The notes: a model not told the origin generated them from the sequence alone. Counted from the first letter of the stretch, positions 25,051 through 34,643 are shown. The stretch is 64,000 nt of DNA from Gottschalkia acidurici 9a (GCF_000299355.1 NC_018664.1:2588380-2652379); one strand, 5' to 3'. Made by a program: numbers and translations.

Positions 25051-25412
25051 TTAGTTTCACCTTGTATTCTTTCCTTTAATATATCTATTAAAGAATCATG
25101 ATAACCTATAGGCTCAGCTAGCTTTATAGATATATCTCCATATTTTTCTTTACATTCGTTTAATATTTCAGGTATATCCTCTTTTATATGAATTCCAGGA
25201 AAAAGAAAATATGGAAGCACAGTAAAATCTCTTACTCCTTCATTATACATCTTATCTATAGTTCTAGGTATATATGGCTCTGACAACTCCATAAAACATC
25301 CCTCAACATTAGGAGTGTCTAGTTTTTCTTTTAATCCTTCTACTACTTTTAAAAATATATCTTTAGCATCATTTGCTCTGCTTCCATGTCCTATAATTAT
25401 TATACCTTTCAC
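25041..25412 (-). CDS. cbiX: Small sirohydrochlorin cobaltochelatase
   Basis: A 123-residue single-domain CbiX(S)-type chelatase that inserts cobalt into sirohydrochlorin, committing the pathway to cobalamin. The two metal/substrate histidine regions are IIIIGHGSRANDAKD (His about residue 8) and LPYFLFPGIHIKEDIP. The small form works as a dimer. A weaker alternative is a sirohydrochlorin ferrochelatase or nickelochelatase, but the position between cobalt transport and cbi genes favours cobalt. Confidence 0.9.
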   Translation of the reverse strand: MKGIIIIGHGSRANDAKDIFLKVVEGLKEKLDTPNVEGCFMELSEPYIPRTIDKMYNEGVRDFTVLPYFLFPGIHIKEDIPEILNECKEKYGDISIKLAEPIGYHDSLIDILKERIQGETKCI

Positions 25413-25483
25413 TTTCCATCGCTCCTTTTTCTTATTAATTAACTATATCACTTATGTCAAAATAATGAAATAATTTAAACTCA

Positions 25484-26194
25484 TCATATTTTATCAAAAC
25501 TTAATATTAAAACTACTAATATAATATTATAAAAACATCCTAGTCCAAATCTTAGTTTGGAAAACTCAAATTTTCTTTCTAAATAGACAGTATTACCCCT
25601 ATAACCTCTACTTTCTATAGAGTCGCTTATTTCCTTCCACCTTCTCATGGTATTTACAAATAAGAATCCCATAACTTTTGCACCATTTATGACTTTAAAT
25701 TTAGTTGTAATAAAACCTTGCCTTGACTTCATAGCATTTTTTAGTAGAAGATACTCATCTTCTATTAAGATTAAAAATCTTATCATATTTTTAGCTATAT
25801 CACATATGTCTTTAAATAAACTGGATTTTGAACCTAGATAAAATACATCCTCTATAGGTGTTGTCATAGTAAATAATAGTATAGATAAAACTCCAGATAT
25901 ACTTTTTAATATCAAAATAGCTATATATCTTATACTTTGATCAAAGATTAATGATATAGATGTAAATATGGAAAAAATGAGTATCCCTTTAGTGAACTTT
26001 AATATTATCGTTTTAGGATTTCTTAGTATTATATGGATAGCTATCATTGTCAGTATATTTATTAGAAGAATTACAATCGAATTTTTTACAAATCCACATA
26101 CAATGATAGGAAGCAAAAATAGTATTGCTTTTTCTATAGGATGTACATTACAGAGTCGATTTAGTTTTGCATAGCTCATTAGTGTTCTTAGCAT
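25484..26194 (-). CDS. cbiQ: Cobalt ECF transporter T component
   Basis: A 236-residue membrane protein with about five hydrophobic segments. The conserved coupling-helix signatures of EcfT/CbiQ proteins are seen as KNAMKSRQGFI (residues around 150) and SDSIESRGYRGN near residue 200. It links the substrate-binding CbiMN part to an ATPase. Its start lies 47 bases inside cbiN; the downstream ATG giving MSYAKLNRL (26179) is also possible. No cbiO ATPase gene is in the window. Confidence 0.93.
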   Translation of the reverse strand: MLRTLMSYAKLNRLCNVHPIEKAILFLLPIIVCGFVKNSIVILLINILTMIAIHIILRNPKTIILKFTKGILIFSIFTSISLIFDQSIRYIAILILKSISGVLSILLFTMTTPIEDVFYLGSKSSLFKDICDIAKNMIRFLILIEDEYLLLKNAMKSRQGFITTKFKVINGAKVMGFLFVNTMRRWKEISDSIESRGYRGNTVYLERKFEFSKLRFGLGCFYNIILVVLILSFDKI

Positions 26195-26438
26195 TTTTCT
26201 TTTTACCTATAAAGTACCCTAAAAGTACCCCTCCTATAGCTGCCTGAAATGCGAATATTCCACTTTCCACTTCTCCTGAAGGTGGCTCCCATATTGGTTC
26301 AAACCATGGCTCATAGTTTTCTATTTCATCCATTGCTATCCCATCGGCACCTTCAAGTGGGCCATTTTTAGCTCCTATTTGAAGAGAGACTACGAGTATT
26401 ACTACTAATAATATCACAAGTAATGCATTATTTTTCAT
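26148..26438 (-). CDS. cbiN: Cobalt transport protein
   Basis: A 96-residue protein with two membrane segments (about residues 6-22 and 64-82) and the conserved outer loop GADGIAMDEIENYEPWFEPI and WEPPSGEVESGIFAFQAAIG. CbiN works with CbiM in cobalt capture. It overlaps cbiM by 11 bases and cbiQ by 47. Confidence 0.95.
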   Translation of the reverse strand: MKNNALLVILLVVILVVSLQIGAKNGPLEGADGIAMDEIENYEPWFEPIWEPPSGEVESGIFAFQAAIGGVLLGYFIGKKKNAKNTNELCKTKSTL

Positions 26439-27159
26439 AAGATAAGTCCCCCTTTAGTGCTTCTAAATCATCTTTAGAATATTTTTCAATTATATTAAAT
26501 ATTAGAACAGTTAGTATTCCCTCTGCTATTGCTAATGGTATTTGAGTTATGGCAAATATAGATAAGAATTTTTCAAGTGATGCTACTAATCCACCTACTT
26601 CTGAAGGGTGAGCTAGAGCTAACTGTATCGCTGTTACTACATAAGTTGCAAGGTCACCTAAAGCTGCAGCTAAAAATATTCCTAATTTTTTATTTTTCCC
26701 TGCAAGTTTATATACACCAAAAGCTACTAAAGGTCCTACTACTCCCATTGAAAAAGTATTTGCTCCTAGTGTAGTAAGACCACCATGAGCTAAAAATAGG
26801 GACTGGAATAAAAGAACTATAGTACTTACAACACTCATAATAAATGGTCCAAATATTATAGCCCCAAATCCTGTTCCTGTAGGATGTGAACTACTACCAG
26901 TAACTGAAGGTAACTTTAGAGCTGAAAGTATAAAGCAATATGCTCCTGCTACAGCTATAAAAAGCTTCATATCATTGCTTAACTTTCCCTTTCTTTTTAT
27001 ATCTCTGATTCCTAAATAAACAAATGGTAATGCAAGTAAGAAATATAGACCACTCCAAACTGGTGGTAAATATCCCTCAGCTATATGCATAGCGTATCCA
27101 AAGTTAGGTGCTAATAGCAATATAGCTAAAGAATATAGATATTTAATTAGTTTGTTCAT
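26428..27159 (-). CDS. cbiM: Cobalt ECF transporter substrate-specific component
   Basis: About 243 residues. After a signal sequence comes the CbiM core MHIAEGYLPPVWSGLYF, in which the Met-His start of the mature protein forms part of the metal site, followed by several membrane helices and SSSHPTGTGFGAIIFGPFIM. I place the start at ATG 27157-27159 (MNKLIKYLYS) because GGGAGGTG lies 9 bases upstream; a frame opening at 27219 would include the leader. It is the first gene behind the second B12 riboswitch. Confidence 0.95.
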   Translation of the reverse strand: MNKLIKYLYSLAILLLAPNFGYAMHIAEGYLPPVWSGLYFLLALPFVYLGIRDIKRKGKLSNDMKLFIAVAGAYCFILSALKLPSVTGSSSHPTGTGFGAIIFGPFIMSVVSTIVLLFQSLFLAHGGLTTLGANTFSMGVVGPLVAFGVYKLAGKNKKLGIFLAAALGDLATYVVTAIQLALAHPSEVGGLVASLEKFLSIFAITQIPLAIAEGILTVLIFNIIEKYSKDDLEALKGDLSYEK

Positions 27160-27209
27160 TTTAACAAACACCTCCCGATATTTATAAGTTTGTCCATAAA
27201 AACTTAGAT

Positions 27210-27252
27210 AAAAAAACAACTCTAACCATAAATGGTAAGAGTTGTTTTCTAT
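27210..27252 (-). terminator. Riboswitch-associated terminator before cbiM
   Basis: On the minus strand AAACAACTCTTACC pairs with GGTTAGAGTTGTTT and runs into seven T. It lies between the B12 aptamer and the cbiM ribosome site, as expected for a transcription-terminating riboswitch. Confidence 0.88.
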
Positions 27253-27350
27253 CTAAACGCTAGTATAAGAGTACTCTTCATAAGTAATTATAAATACACT
27301 CTTTAAAATCAATCTCACGCCATTTACTTCCCTCCGAAGTGTAGCTCTCC

Positions 27351-27510
27351 TTTTAGGCAGGTTTCCTGACTCACGTTTCATCCTCCTCTTTCCTTCCCAG
27401 CTTTCATAATAGCCAGTGGTTTATAAAGATTCGTCTCCGTATACAGTAGCGGGGGCTGTAGTGGATTTTAACCACTTTCCCTATTATCCTTGTAAATACA
27501 AGGCACCTAA
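27351..27510 (-). ncRNA. Cobalamin (B12) riboswitch, copy 2
   Basis: Same aptamer as 11700-11868: AGGTGCC at the 5' end, CAGCCCCCGCTACTGT, CCACTGG, GGGAAGG and GTCAGGAAACCTGCC at the 3' end. It should repress cobalt uptake and the cbiM-to-cbiE genes when cobalamin is plentiful. A 36-base block between aptamer and terminator (27311-27346) also matches copy 1 (11675-11709). Confidence 0.96.
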
Positions 27511-27658
27511 AACGACATACAATATTAAGTTCATTTCTCATTATATTATTAATGTATAGTTATTGCAATGATAAAGTAAATATTATAGGATAAACCTCTT
27601 TATATTAGGAAATAATATAACATATCTTTTAGTTTTCTTAATATGGAGGTGTTTTTCT

Positions 27659-28231
27659 TTGAGTAAACGAAGCAAATCAATATTTTTTGCAGTTCTTTTT
27701 ACTGTTATAGAAGCTTTAATTATATTTGGATTGTTCAAAAACAAGGGTGGTAAATATGCAGGTAATGTAGCTTTCACCACTGTACTATTCATTATATTTA
27801 CGTTTTTAGAAATTAAGTTTAAACTATATATTAGTACGTATTCTAGAATTATTTTGATCATTACAGCGATAGGTCATACTCTTTGTGGACAATATTTAGG
27901 ATTCTATGAAAAGTCTAAATATTTTGACAAGGGACTTCATCTTTTTGGAACATATGCTGTTACCTATTTTGCATATTCATTTTTAAATTTAATTACCAGG
28001 AAGCAAATTGTTTCAAGATTTCGTGAATTTATTTTTATAGTCTGTATTGGTATGAGTCTAGGTGCATTGTTTGAAACTTGCGAGTTTTTTATAGATGTAA
28101 TAGCTCATCCTAAACCAGCTAGTCAGTCAGGACTTGTGGATACTAACTTAGACTTAATTTTCAATTATTTTGGTGCGATATTAGCTGGTATTCATTTATT
28201 TCTTCTAGATTTTAGAGTTGGCAATCGTTAA
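27659..28231 (+). CDS. DUF2238 (YjdF-like) membrane protein
   Basis: A 190-residue protein with about five to six hydrophobic segments. Conserved family features are YFDKGLHLFGTYAVTYFAYS, GALFETCEFFIDVI and SGLVDTNLDLIFNYFGAILA. The start is TTG with GGAGGTG 8 bases upstream. The cellular role of the family is not known. It ends by overlapping the oppositely oriented YhhN-like gene by 4 bases, sharing their stop codons. Confidence 0.8.
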   Translation: MSKRSKSIFFAVLFTVIEALIIFGLFKNKGGKYAGNVAFTTVLFIIFTFLEIKFKLYISTYSRIILIITAIGHTLCGQYLGFYEKSKYFDKGLHLFGTYAVTYFAYSFLNLITRKQIVSRFREFIFIVCIGMSLGALFETCEFFIDVIAHPKPASQSGLVDTNLDLIFNYFGAILAGIHLFLLDFRVGNR

Positions 28232-28959
28232 TATCTTTTATCATAAATTCTAAACCCACTTAATGATAGTAATACTTGTGATGGAAGATAAAATAGCCAT
28301 ATTAGTGGATATGATACATCTCTTAGTACTTTAATAAGCCACGGTTGAAAATTTCCTGCTCTACTTATATTATATAGTCCTACATTTATATCACATAAAA
28401 GAAATAAGATCATACCAATAGCTATCATATATGCATTTGGATAAGGATATCTCTTATTTCTAAGCAGTTTTAAGGACTCTATAATACTATTTAGCAAACA
28501 TATAAAATAGAATATTGATATAGGTATTATAATATCAGCTTTTAGCCAAAAATAGTTAACTGATAAACATACTATTAGTATAATACTTAGTATTTTCATA
28601 TAGCTCATTATTATTGAGAAGTTTACCTTTACTTTATATCTAAAAAAATAAACTATTTGCGTTATGCAAAAAAAGGCTACTCCTAGCTTGAAGTAACCCA
28701 AAATGAGAAGGCATAAGTCTGCAAGAACCGTGAAGAGAAGTCCTACCTGAAGTAAACATCTATCTTTTACACTTATAGCACGTTTACCTATAAGGAGTGA
28801 TATTATAAAACACAATAATATGGATATATACTTAACTATATCTATAGATATGAAAAATTGTTTATTAGAAAAATCTATATATAAACAAAGAACATAAATA
28901 AAACTAATTGCTAATAATAGTATTTTTATATCCATAAAATTATACTTTTTATTTCTCAT
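28228..28959 (-). CDS. YhhN-family membrane protein (lysoplasmalogenase-like)
   Basis: A 243-residue protein with about eight membrane segments. The YhhN/TMEM86 pattern is visible as LLFTVLADLCLLILGYFKLG, IGMILFLLCDINVGLYN and WLFYLPSQVLLSLSGFR. Some eukaryotic members hydrolyse lysoplasmalogen; the conserved aspartates (A-D-L and C-D-I) are retained here. Plasmalogens are common in anaerobic Clostridia, so that role is plausible but inferred. Confidence 0.75.
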   Translation of the reverse strand: MRNKKYNFMDIKILLLAISFIYVLCLYIDFSNKQFFISIDIVKYISILLCFIISLLIGKRAISVKDRCLLQVGLLFTVLADLCLLILGYFKLGVAFFCITQIVYFFRYKVKVNFSIIMSYMKILSIILIVCLSVNYFWLKADIIIPISIFYFICLLNSIIESLKLLRNKRYPYPNAYMIAIGMILFLLCDINVGLYNISRAGNFQPWLIKVLRDVSYPLIWLFYLPSQVLLSLSGFRIYDKRY

Positions 28960-29011
28960 TTCTCACCCTCATTTATAAATTTAAAACTTCTTATACGAAA
29001 TAATTATTACT

Positions 29012-29747
29012 CTAGTAAAAAATCAAGAGAGTTATCATCTTAGCGATTACTATAAATAATGTTAGATACATTTGGGGTAAATATCTTCTCACTATTCTTT
29101 CATCAAACTCTGAATTATTTTTTAACTTTATGATGTCATAAATAAAAATTATAATGAACATAATTCCTAATGGAATCACAATATATTTATTTCTTACAAT
29201 TAGTACTATAATCAATATTAACATTGATAGTACAGTATATATATTTCTAAGTTCATGTGAACTTATTCTATCAACTTTTTCACTTATTCCTTTCCATTCT
29301 ATTAAAGTCTTTCTCACCTCTTTATAACCATCTAAACTTAATGGTATGAACATACTCTTATTTTTCTCTTTAGTATTAATATATATTCCTTTATTTTTTT
29401 CTTCTATAATATCTGCAATTTCTTCCCTATTAATAGTAATATCTTTTAAATGATTTTGTTTTTGTATCAATTTATCACTATCTATATGAAGTTCATATGA
29501 TAGCCATCCTCTTTTTAATGACCTAATTATTGTCTTTAAGAATACTGTAAAAAAATACTGCACTAGCTATAGCGTACACTGTGTATTCTGCTATTAAAGT
29601 AGACTTATCATAATATAAATTATTTGATGAACCATTGATAACATACATTACTAGTACGAACATTATAGACATAATAAAACAAACTACACTTATTCTTTTT
29701 TTATTTGCTTTCAAGTAGTCTTGTGGTACTAATTTATATATACTCAC
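29012..29747 (-). pseudogene. Membrane protein split by a frameshift in a T7 run
   Basis: Two overlapping frames look like halves of one protein. The first (29523-29747) gives MSIYKLVPQDYLKANKKR, two membrane segments, and stops. The second (29012-29563) gives RSLKRGWLSYELHIDSD, a PH-like soluble part with ADIIEEKNKGIYINTKEK, and three membrane segments. They meet at seven consecutive T of the coding strand (29549-29555). Removing one T joins them into about 245 residues without a stop. Sequencing error, true mutation and slippage are all possible. No function recognised. Confidence 0.6.
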
Positions 29748-29881
29748 TTTTTTTCCCTCCTATATCCTGTTTATACATATTATTATACGTTCCCTTTTAA
29801 AATCCTCTTTAAGGAAAATACATATTTACTATAATTATTTATTTCTAAATAAATTTAAAGTAACAAAATGAGTATATATAT

Positions 29882-31393
29882 TTATATAGATAATTTGCTT
29901 TTATCTATGTCAAACCAAAACACTACACCATTCTCTACGTTTTTAGCACCATAATCTTTCCCATGTAAGTCCTGTATTGCTCTTACTATTGCTAATCCTA
30001 GGCCATATCCACCTTTCTCCCTGTTTCTTGATTTATCAGTTTTATAAAAGCTAATCCAAAGTTTCTCTAGTTCATTTGTTGGTATCTCCGATCCACTATT
30101 ATAAACTGATACTCTTACGCTACTATTAATATTTCTACATGATATTCTAATTACTCTGTCTCCATCTATATGAGCAATTGCATTATTTATTAAGTTATTT
30201 AAAACTTGTTCTATTCTAAATGAGTCTGCATAAACTATCGCTTCTTCTATACTATCTATATACAGATTAATTTTATTGTCTCTAAGTATTCTTTCATATT
30301 TAGAGTAACATCTTTGAATAAGTTCTTTGATCTTAAATTCTCTTTTATCTAATTTAAAATAATCAGATTCCATTTGTGACAAGTCTAAAAGTTCTTTTAA
30401 TAACCTATCCATCTTAGTTGTTTCTTCCATAATGACATCGCAATAGGAGTTCTTTTTTTCCTCATTATTTATAATGTTTAATTTAAGCCCTTCAGAGTAT
30501 GCCTCTATAATTGATATTGGAGTTCTTAGCTCATGAGATATATTAGATATGAATTCCTTTCTCATTTCATCTATTTTTCTCTCTCTCTCAATATCATGCT
30601 GTAATTCTTCATTAGCATCTTTTAGCTCAGTTAGAGATTCTTCAAGCTGCTCTGATAGGTAGTTTATACTATCACCTAATTGATTAATCTCATCCATTGT
30701 CTTTATATTACACTTCTTAGAAAAATCTAATTTTGCCATTTTTCTAGTTATATCATTCATCTGTAGTATTGGCTTTGTAAAATTATTTGCCATAATAAAT
30801 GCCCAAAAAGCTCCAACTATTAATAATATTATTGAAATAAACAGCAAAAATGTGTTAGCAACATTTGCACTTTCAGAAATTGAACTTAAGAATACCCTAC
30901 TTTCTATAAGATCTCCATTGTTAAGCTTACTATAGTAAACTAAGAAGTCTATATTTAGCTTGTTATCACTCTGTATTTCTATAAAAGAATCTTCATTTAA
31001 AATTTCTTTATTTTTTACAGTGCGACCTTTAGAATCAGGTGGTGCCCCTTTGGGAAATAATGGTGGTCGTTGCTCTTGTGGATTTTGAACCATATAGGGT
31101 GCATCATCTATTACTGAAAAAAAAGAACTATATTTTATTTCACCCAGTGAGGACATTATAGATATATTTGTCCCATATCTACTTTCTATTTTTTTTAATT
31201 CTACAGCTATATCTTTATAGTTTCCTGTATTTATTTCATTTATATGATTAACTTGTTCAATAAGGACATTCTTCTTCTGATAAATATAGTATTTTTCTAA
31301 TAAGCTAGAGTTGATAATAGTAGTTAATAAAACAAATATTATAATTATTCCGCTTACTTGAATAAACAGTTTAGTTCTTATAGAGTTTTTCAT
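29882..31393 (-). CDS. Sensor histidine kinase
   Basis: A 503-residue membrane kinase. First membrane segment about residues 11-30, extracellular sensor domain to about 180, second segment about 182-202, then HAMP. The dimerisation box FISNISHELRTPISIIEAY holds the phosphorylated histidine. The ATPase domain has INNAIAHIDGDRVIRI (N box) and GGYGLGLAIVRAI (G box). The sensor part contains a proline-rich stretch (NPQEQRPPLFPKGAPPDSKG). It overlaps the response-regulator stop by one base. The signal is unknown; the CotH/VTC module is the nearest possible target. Confidence 0.95.
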   Translation of the reverse strand: MKNSIRTKLFIQVSGIIIIFVLLTTIINSSLLEKYYIYQKKNVLIEQVNHINEINTGNYKDIAVELKKIESRYGTNISIMSSLGEIKYSSFFSVIDDAPYMVQNPQEQRPPLFPKGAPPDSKGRTVKNKEILNEDSFIEIQSDNKLNIDFLVYYSKLNNGDLIESRVFLSSISESANVANTFLLFISIILLIVGAFWAFIMANNFTKPILQMNDITRKMAKLDFSKKCNIKTMDEINQLGDSINYLSEQLEESLTELKDANEELQHDIERERKIDEMRKEFISNISHELRTPISIIEAYSEGLKLNIINNEEKKNSYCDVIMEETTKMDRLLKELLDLSQMESDYFKLDKREFKIKELIQRCYSKYERILRDNKINLYIDSIEEAIVYADSFRIEQVLNNLINNAIAHIDGDRVIRISCRNINSSVRVSVYNSGSEIPTNELEKLWISFYKTDKSRNREKGGYGLGLAIVRAIQDLHGKDYGAKNVENGVVFWFDIDKSKLSI

Positions 31394-32055
31394 TAATCCA
31401 CCTCAAATTTATATCCAAATCCTCTTATAGTCTTAATATAGTTTCTCTTATCTTCAAGCTTTATTCTAAGTCTATTAATATGAGTATCTACTGTCCTATC
31501 TGTAACAAAGGAATCAAATCCCCATAACTTGTCTAAAAGCTGTTGTCTATTAAATACTTTTCCCTTATTTTCATATAAGAATAACAATAATTCATATTCC
31601 TTTGGACTTAAATCAATTAATTCTCGGTTTAACCTTACTTCATGAAAGTCATCATTTATTACCAAGTCCTTATCTAAAGAAATACTTCCTCTACTTATTC
31701 TTCTCAATAATGCATTCACCCTAGCAACAAGTATTGATGGTCTAAAAGGCTTTACTATATATTCATCTGCACCGATCTCAAAGCCATAAAGTTCATCAAC
31801 CTCTTCACCTTTTGCTGTTAGCATAATAATAGGTGTCTTTTTTGATATTCTTCTTATCTCTTTACATACATCCCATCCATCAATTTTAGGCATCATAATA
31901 TCTAAAATAGCTAAGTCTATTTCTTTATTATTAAATATACTTAATGCCTCTTCTCCATCTTTTGCTTCAATTACTATATATCCTTCGTTAACAAGAAAAT
32001 CTTTTACTATATCTCTTATTCTTGCTTCATCATCACATAATAATATTCTCTTCAC
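31393..32055 (-). CDS. OmpR-family response regulator
   Basis: A 220-residue regulator: receiver domain (1-118) with acidic DDE near the start, the phospho-acceptor in LAILDIMMPKIDG (Asp about 52), TAKGEE and the IVKPFRP lysine. A winged-helix DNA-binding domain follows with LSPKEYELLLFLYENKGKVF and TVDTHINRLRIKLEDKRNYI. It should act with the kinase encoded next. It is separated from the CotH gene by a terminator-like hairpin. Confidence 0.95.
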   Translation of the reverse strand: MKRILLCDDEARIRDIVKDFLVNEGYIVIEAKDGEEALSIFNNKEIDLAILDIMMPKIDGWDVCKEIRRISKKTPIIMLTAKGEEVDELYGFEIGADEYIVKPFRPSILVARVNALLRRISRGSISLDKDLVINDDFHEVRLNRELIDLSPKEYELLLFLYENKGKVFNRQQLLDKLWGFDSFVTDRTVDTHINRLRIKLEDKRNYIKTIRGFGYKFEVD

Positions 32056-32100
32056 TTTCTCACCACCTACAATTAATTATATATTTATAGTATAAGCCAA

Positions 32101-32140
32101 ATAAAGCATGCAATATGTAAAAATTTATTGCATGCTTTAT
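32101..32140 (-). terminator. Terminator after the CotH gene
   Basis: A perfect 15-bp inverted repeat (ATAAAGCATGCAATA and its complement) with a 10-base loop lies directly past the CotH stop. The T-run is weak on both sides, but the position fits the end of the VTC/DUF4956/CotH unit. Confidence 0.65.
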
Positions 32141-32142
32141 CT

Positions 32143-33945
32143 CTATATTCTTTTTTTATTTAATCTCTGTATATATACAGTTGATAATATTAACATTGCC
32201 GCTCCTACTATTAATACTTTTATATCTTCTAAATTCACCATACCCCTTTGCTGCCCCATCATAGGCATTTTGTTATTGTTACCTTGAGGTGACATACCTT
32301 CTTTAGGAGGATTCATGCCTTGTTTGTTTTCAAAATCCTTTGGCATATTGCTTGGATTAAATTCCCCTGACATATTTTCTGGTTTATTGTTCCCACCAGA
32401 CATACCCATCTTGCCTCCACCGATTCCTGTTCCATCCTTATAGGAAGGAATTGTTCCGTCTAATTGTTTTCTTACATTTTCTATTCTTGCTTCTACGAAA
32501 GATGTTAGTCCCACTATTGTGCTATTTCCAAAGCCTATTTTATTATCTTTATTAATATCATTATTTTTTACTTTTCCTTCTCTAGATCTTTCGTTACTAT
32601 TTATTTCTTCATCTTTTTTTTGCCCTGGTTCAGTAGGTTCTTCCATTTGATTTTGCCCCTTTTGGTCAGGCATTTTACTGCTATTACTTGTTGTTACATC
32701 TTCACTAAGTGACTTTATATGTTCTTCTAAAGTATAAAATTTAGTAGGATCTTTTTCTACATGATTAGTTATAAGATTCGAAAGTTCTTCTACTCTTTTA
32801 TTAAAGTTCTCCTTTGATAGATATCCATTAACTATCTCTTCTATATAACTATGATATTTTTCTTTATATTCTTGAACTTTTAAAAGTTTATCTATTAGTG
32901 GTCTTTCTTCCAGAGAACCCATAGTTGGCTCATCAATTAAAACCTCTGTCATTTCTCCACTTTCTGGCCCCATTCCGCCAAACCCTGCAAAAGACATATT
33001 AAAATCCCAAGGTATTATTGAAAACACTCCATTTTCTTCATAAAGATAATAATTATGCTTAAAGCTACCTTGGTAGCTGTCAAAGTTGCACAGTACTGTA
33101 CTAACCGCTAGATATCTTAACACCTCATCTACATTTATATACTTTTCATAATCACTACCTTCACTTAACTCTTTCATCATATTAAGTATTTTCGAGTTAT
33201 CATTTTCTTTTTTATTAGTTTTTAAATTTAATCCACTATAATTATCCATACTTTCACCTTTCCAGATTAAATCACTTCCATCTCCATCAGGTTTGTATAG
33301 ATTACCATTAGTGATTTCAAAATTACTATTTATAAAAGATTCATTAACTTGTTCCACTGCTAAATATAATCCGTGTAACTTATTATTAATATACACATTC
33401 ACATAGCTAAATCTTGGAGTAGGTAGTCCCATTTGCTCCATCAACTCATAAGTTAAATACTCTCTCATATAAGTCGGATCACTAAAGTTGTTATTCAGAT
33501 TTATACTTGTTATTCCATAAAAATTTTGTCCATCTGTATATTCATCTAAGTTTATCTTAAAACTATATCTATCAGAATCCTGTGCTGCAACTTGCATTAA
33601 GCTTGAGTTTCCTTTTGTTCTAACACCTATATTGTTAAATTCATATCCATTATAATTAACATTAGCAACCTTAATTTCTTCTTTTTGCCCATTTTTAAGC
33701 ATGTCCTCAAAATCTTTTTCACTTATATTTATCTTAACGTCTATAACTTTGTCTTTAGGAAATATTTCTTTATCTACCTTTGCATCTTTATCTTCCTGAC
33801 TTAAATCTAATGTTGCATCTTTCTGTGTTGTATCTGATATATTAGTCTTATAAGATGGAACTACTGTGCTTATTATAAGTATTAGACAGTATAGAATTAC
33901 AACAATTGCATACACCTTAGTATTTCTTTTCAATTTTATCACCAC
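32143..33945 (-). CDS. CotH-family protein kinase-like protein (module 1)
   Basis: A 600-residue exported or membrane-anchored CotH-domain protein. An N-terminal membrane segment (about 11-30) is followed by the CotH core: KDKVIDVKINISEKDFEDML, GVRTKGNSSL, YSFKINLDEYTDGQNFYG, LNLNNNFSDPTYMREY-like region, LYLAVEQVNESFI and the metal-binding IIPWDFNMSFAGFG. The last 100 residues are rich in Met, Gly, Pro and Asn and end in a membrane helix (VLIVGAAMLILSTVY). Known CotH proteins phosphorylate spore-coat proteins; the target here is unknown. Encoded with DUF4956 and VTC proteins. Confidence 0.88.
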   Translation of the reverse strand: MVIKLKRNTKVYAIVVILYCLILIISTVVPSYKTNISDTTQKDATLDLSQEDKDAKVDKEIFPKDKVIDVKINISEKDFEDMLKNGQKEEIKVANVNYNGYEFNNIGVRTKGNSSLMQVAAQDSDRYSFKINLDEYTDGQNFYGITSINLNNNFSDPTYMREYLTYELMEQMGLPTPRFSYVNVYINNKLHGLYLAVEQVNESFINSNFEITNGNLYKPDGDGSDLIWKGESMDNYSGLNLKTNKKENDNSKILNMMKELSEGSDYEKYINVDEVLRYLAVSTVLCNFDSYQGSFKHNYYLYEENGVFSIIPWDFNMSFAGFGGMGPESGEMTEVLIDEPTMGSLEERPLIDKLLKVQEYKEKYHSYIEEIVNGYLSKENFNKRVEELSNLITNHVEKDPTKFYTLEEHIKSLSEDVTTSNSSKMPDQKGQNQMEEPTEPGQKKDEEINSNERSREGKVKNNDINKDNKIGFGNSTIVGLTSFVEARIENVRKQLDGTIPSYKDGTGIGGGKMGMSGGNNKPENMSGEFNPSNMPKDFENKQGMNPPKEGMSPQGNNNKMPMMGQQRGMVNLEDIKVLIVGAAMLILSTVYIQRLNKKRI

Positions 33946-33954
33946 CAGCTTATA

Positions 33955-34641
33955 CTATGAAACATAGTCGCCATTGTAACTTATAAGAACTGCGTTACTT
34001 ACACCACTGATATTAGAAATCATATTTACAAAACCCGTTTCATTATCCTTTACTCTAAGCTCTAGTGTCATCTCAATACTATCTTTAGTTACTGTTTTAG
34101 ATTTAATATTAAATTTTTTAATTTCATTTCTTATCTTCTTTATAACTTCATCCTCAGCGCTACTGTCATTACAGTTCACTACAAAAAGATATGCATTTTC
34201 AGGCATTACTGTCTTGTTGAATGCAACTAAAATTATACCTATAACTAATGAACCAAATATAGCTAACACATACAAACTAGCTCCAGTTACTATACCTACT
34301 GAAATTGACCAGAACATAAATACAATATCAACTGGATCTTTTATAGCAGTTCTAAATCTAACAATACTTAGTGCCCCTACCATACCTAGTGAAAGAACTA
34401 CATTAGAGGTAACTGCCATAATAACTAGAGAAGTCACCATTGATATGGCTATTAAAGATACATTAAAACTTTTTGAAAATAAAACTCCTTTGAATGTTTT
34501 CTTATATACTACATAAATAAATAATCCTATAAGAAAAGTTAATCCTAAAGTTAGAACAACTTTCATTGCTGTTAAATCATTTGATGCACTATTTAAAAAA
34601 CTTTTCTTAAATATATCTGAAAAAGTAAACGTATTATCCAT
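33955..34641 (-). CDS. DUF4956 membrane protein (module 1)
   Basis: A 228-residue protein with about four membrane helices and a C-terminal soluble part. The DUF4956 signature is visible as SLGMVGALSIVRFRTAIKDP followed by VDIVFMFWSISVGIVTGA. The function is unknown, but the family is repeatedly encoded beside VTC-domain and CotH proteins. A second paralogue is in the pel operon (45750-46433), sharing the same core motif. Confidence 0.9.
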   Translation of the reverse strand: MDNTFTFSDIFKKSFLNSASNDLTAMKVVLTLGLTFLIGLFIYVVYKKTFKGVLFSKSFNVSLIAISMVTSLVIMAVTSNVVLSLGMVGALSIVRFRTAIKDPVDIVFMFWSISVGIVTGASLYVLAIFGSLVIGIILVAFNKTVMPENAYLFVVNCNDSSAEDEVIKKIRNEIKKFNIKSKTVTKDSIEMTLELRVKDNETGFVNMISNISGVSNAVLISYNGDYVS

Positions 34642-34643
34642 TC

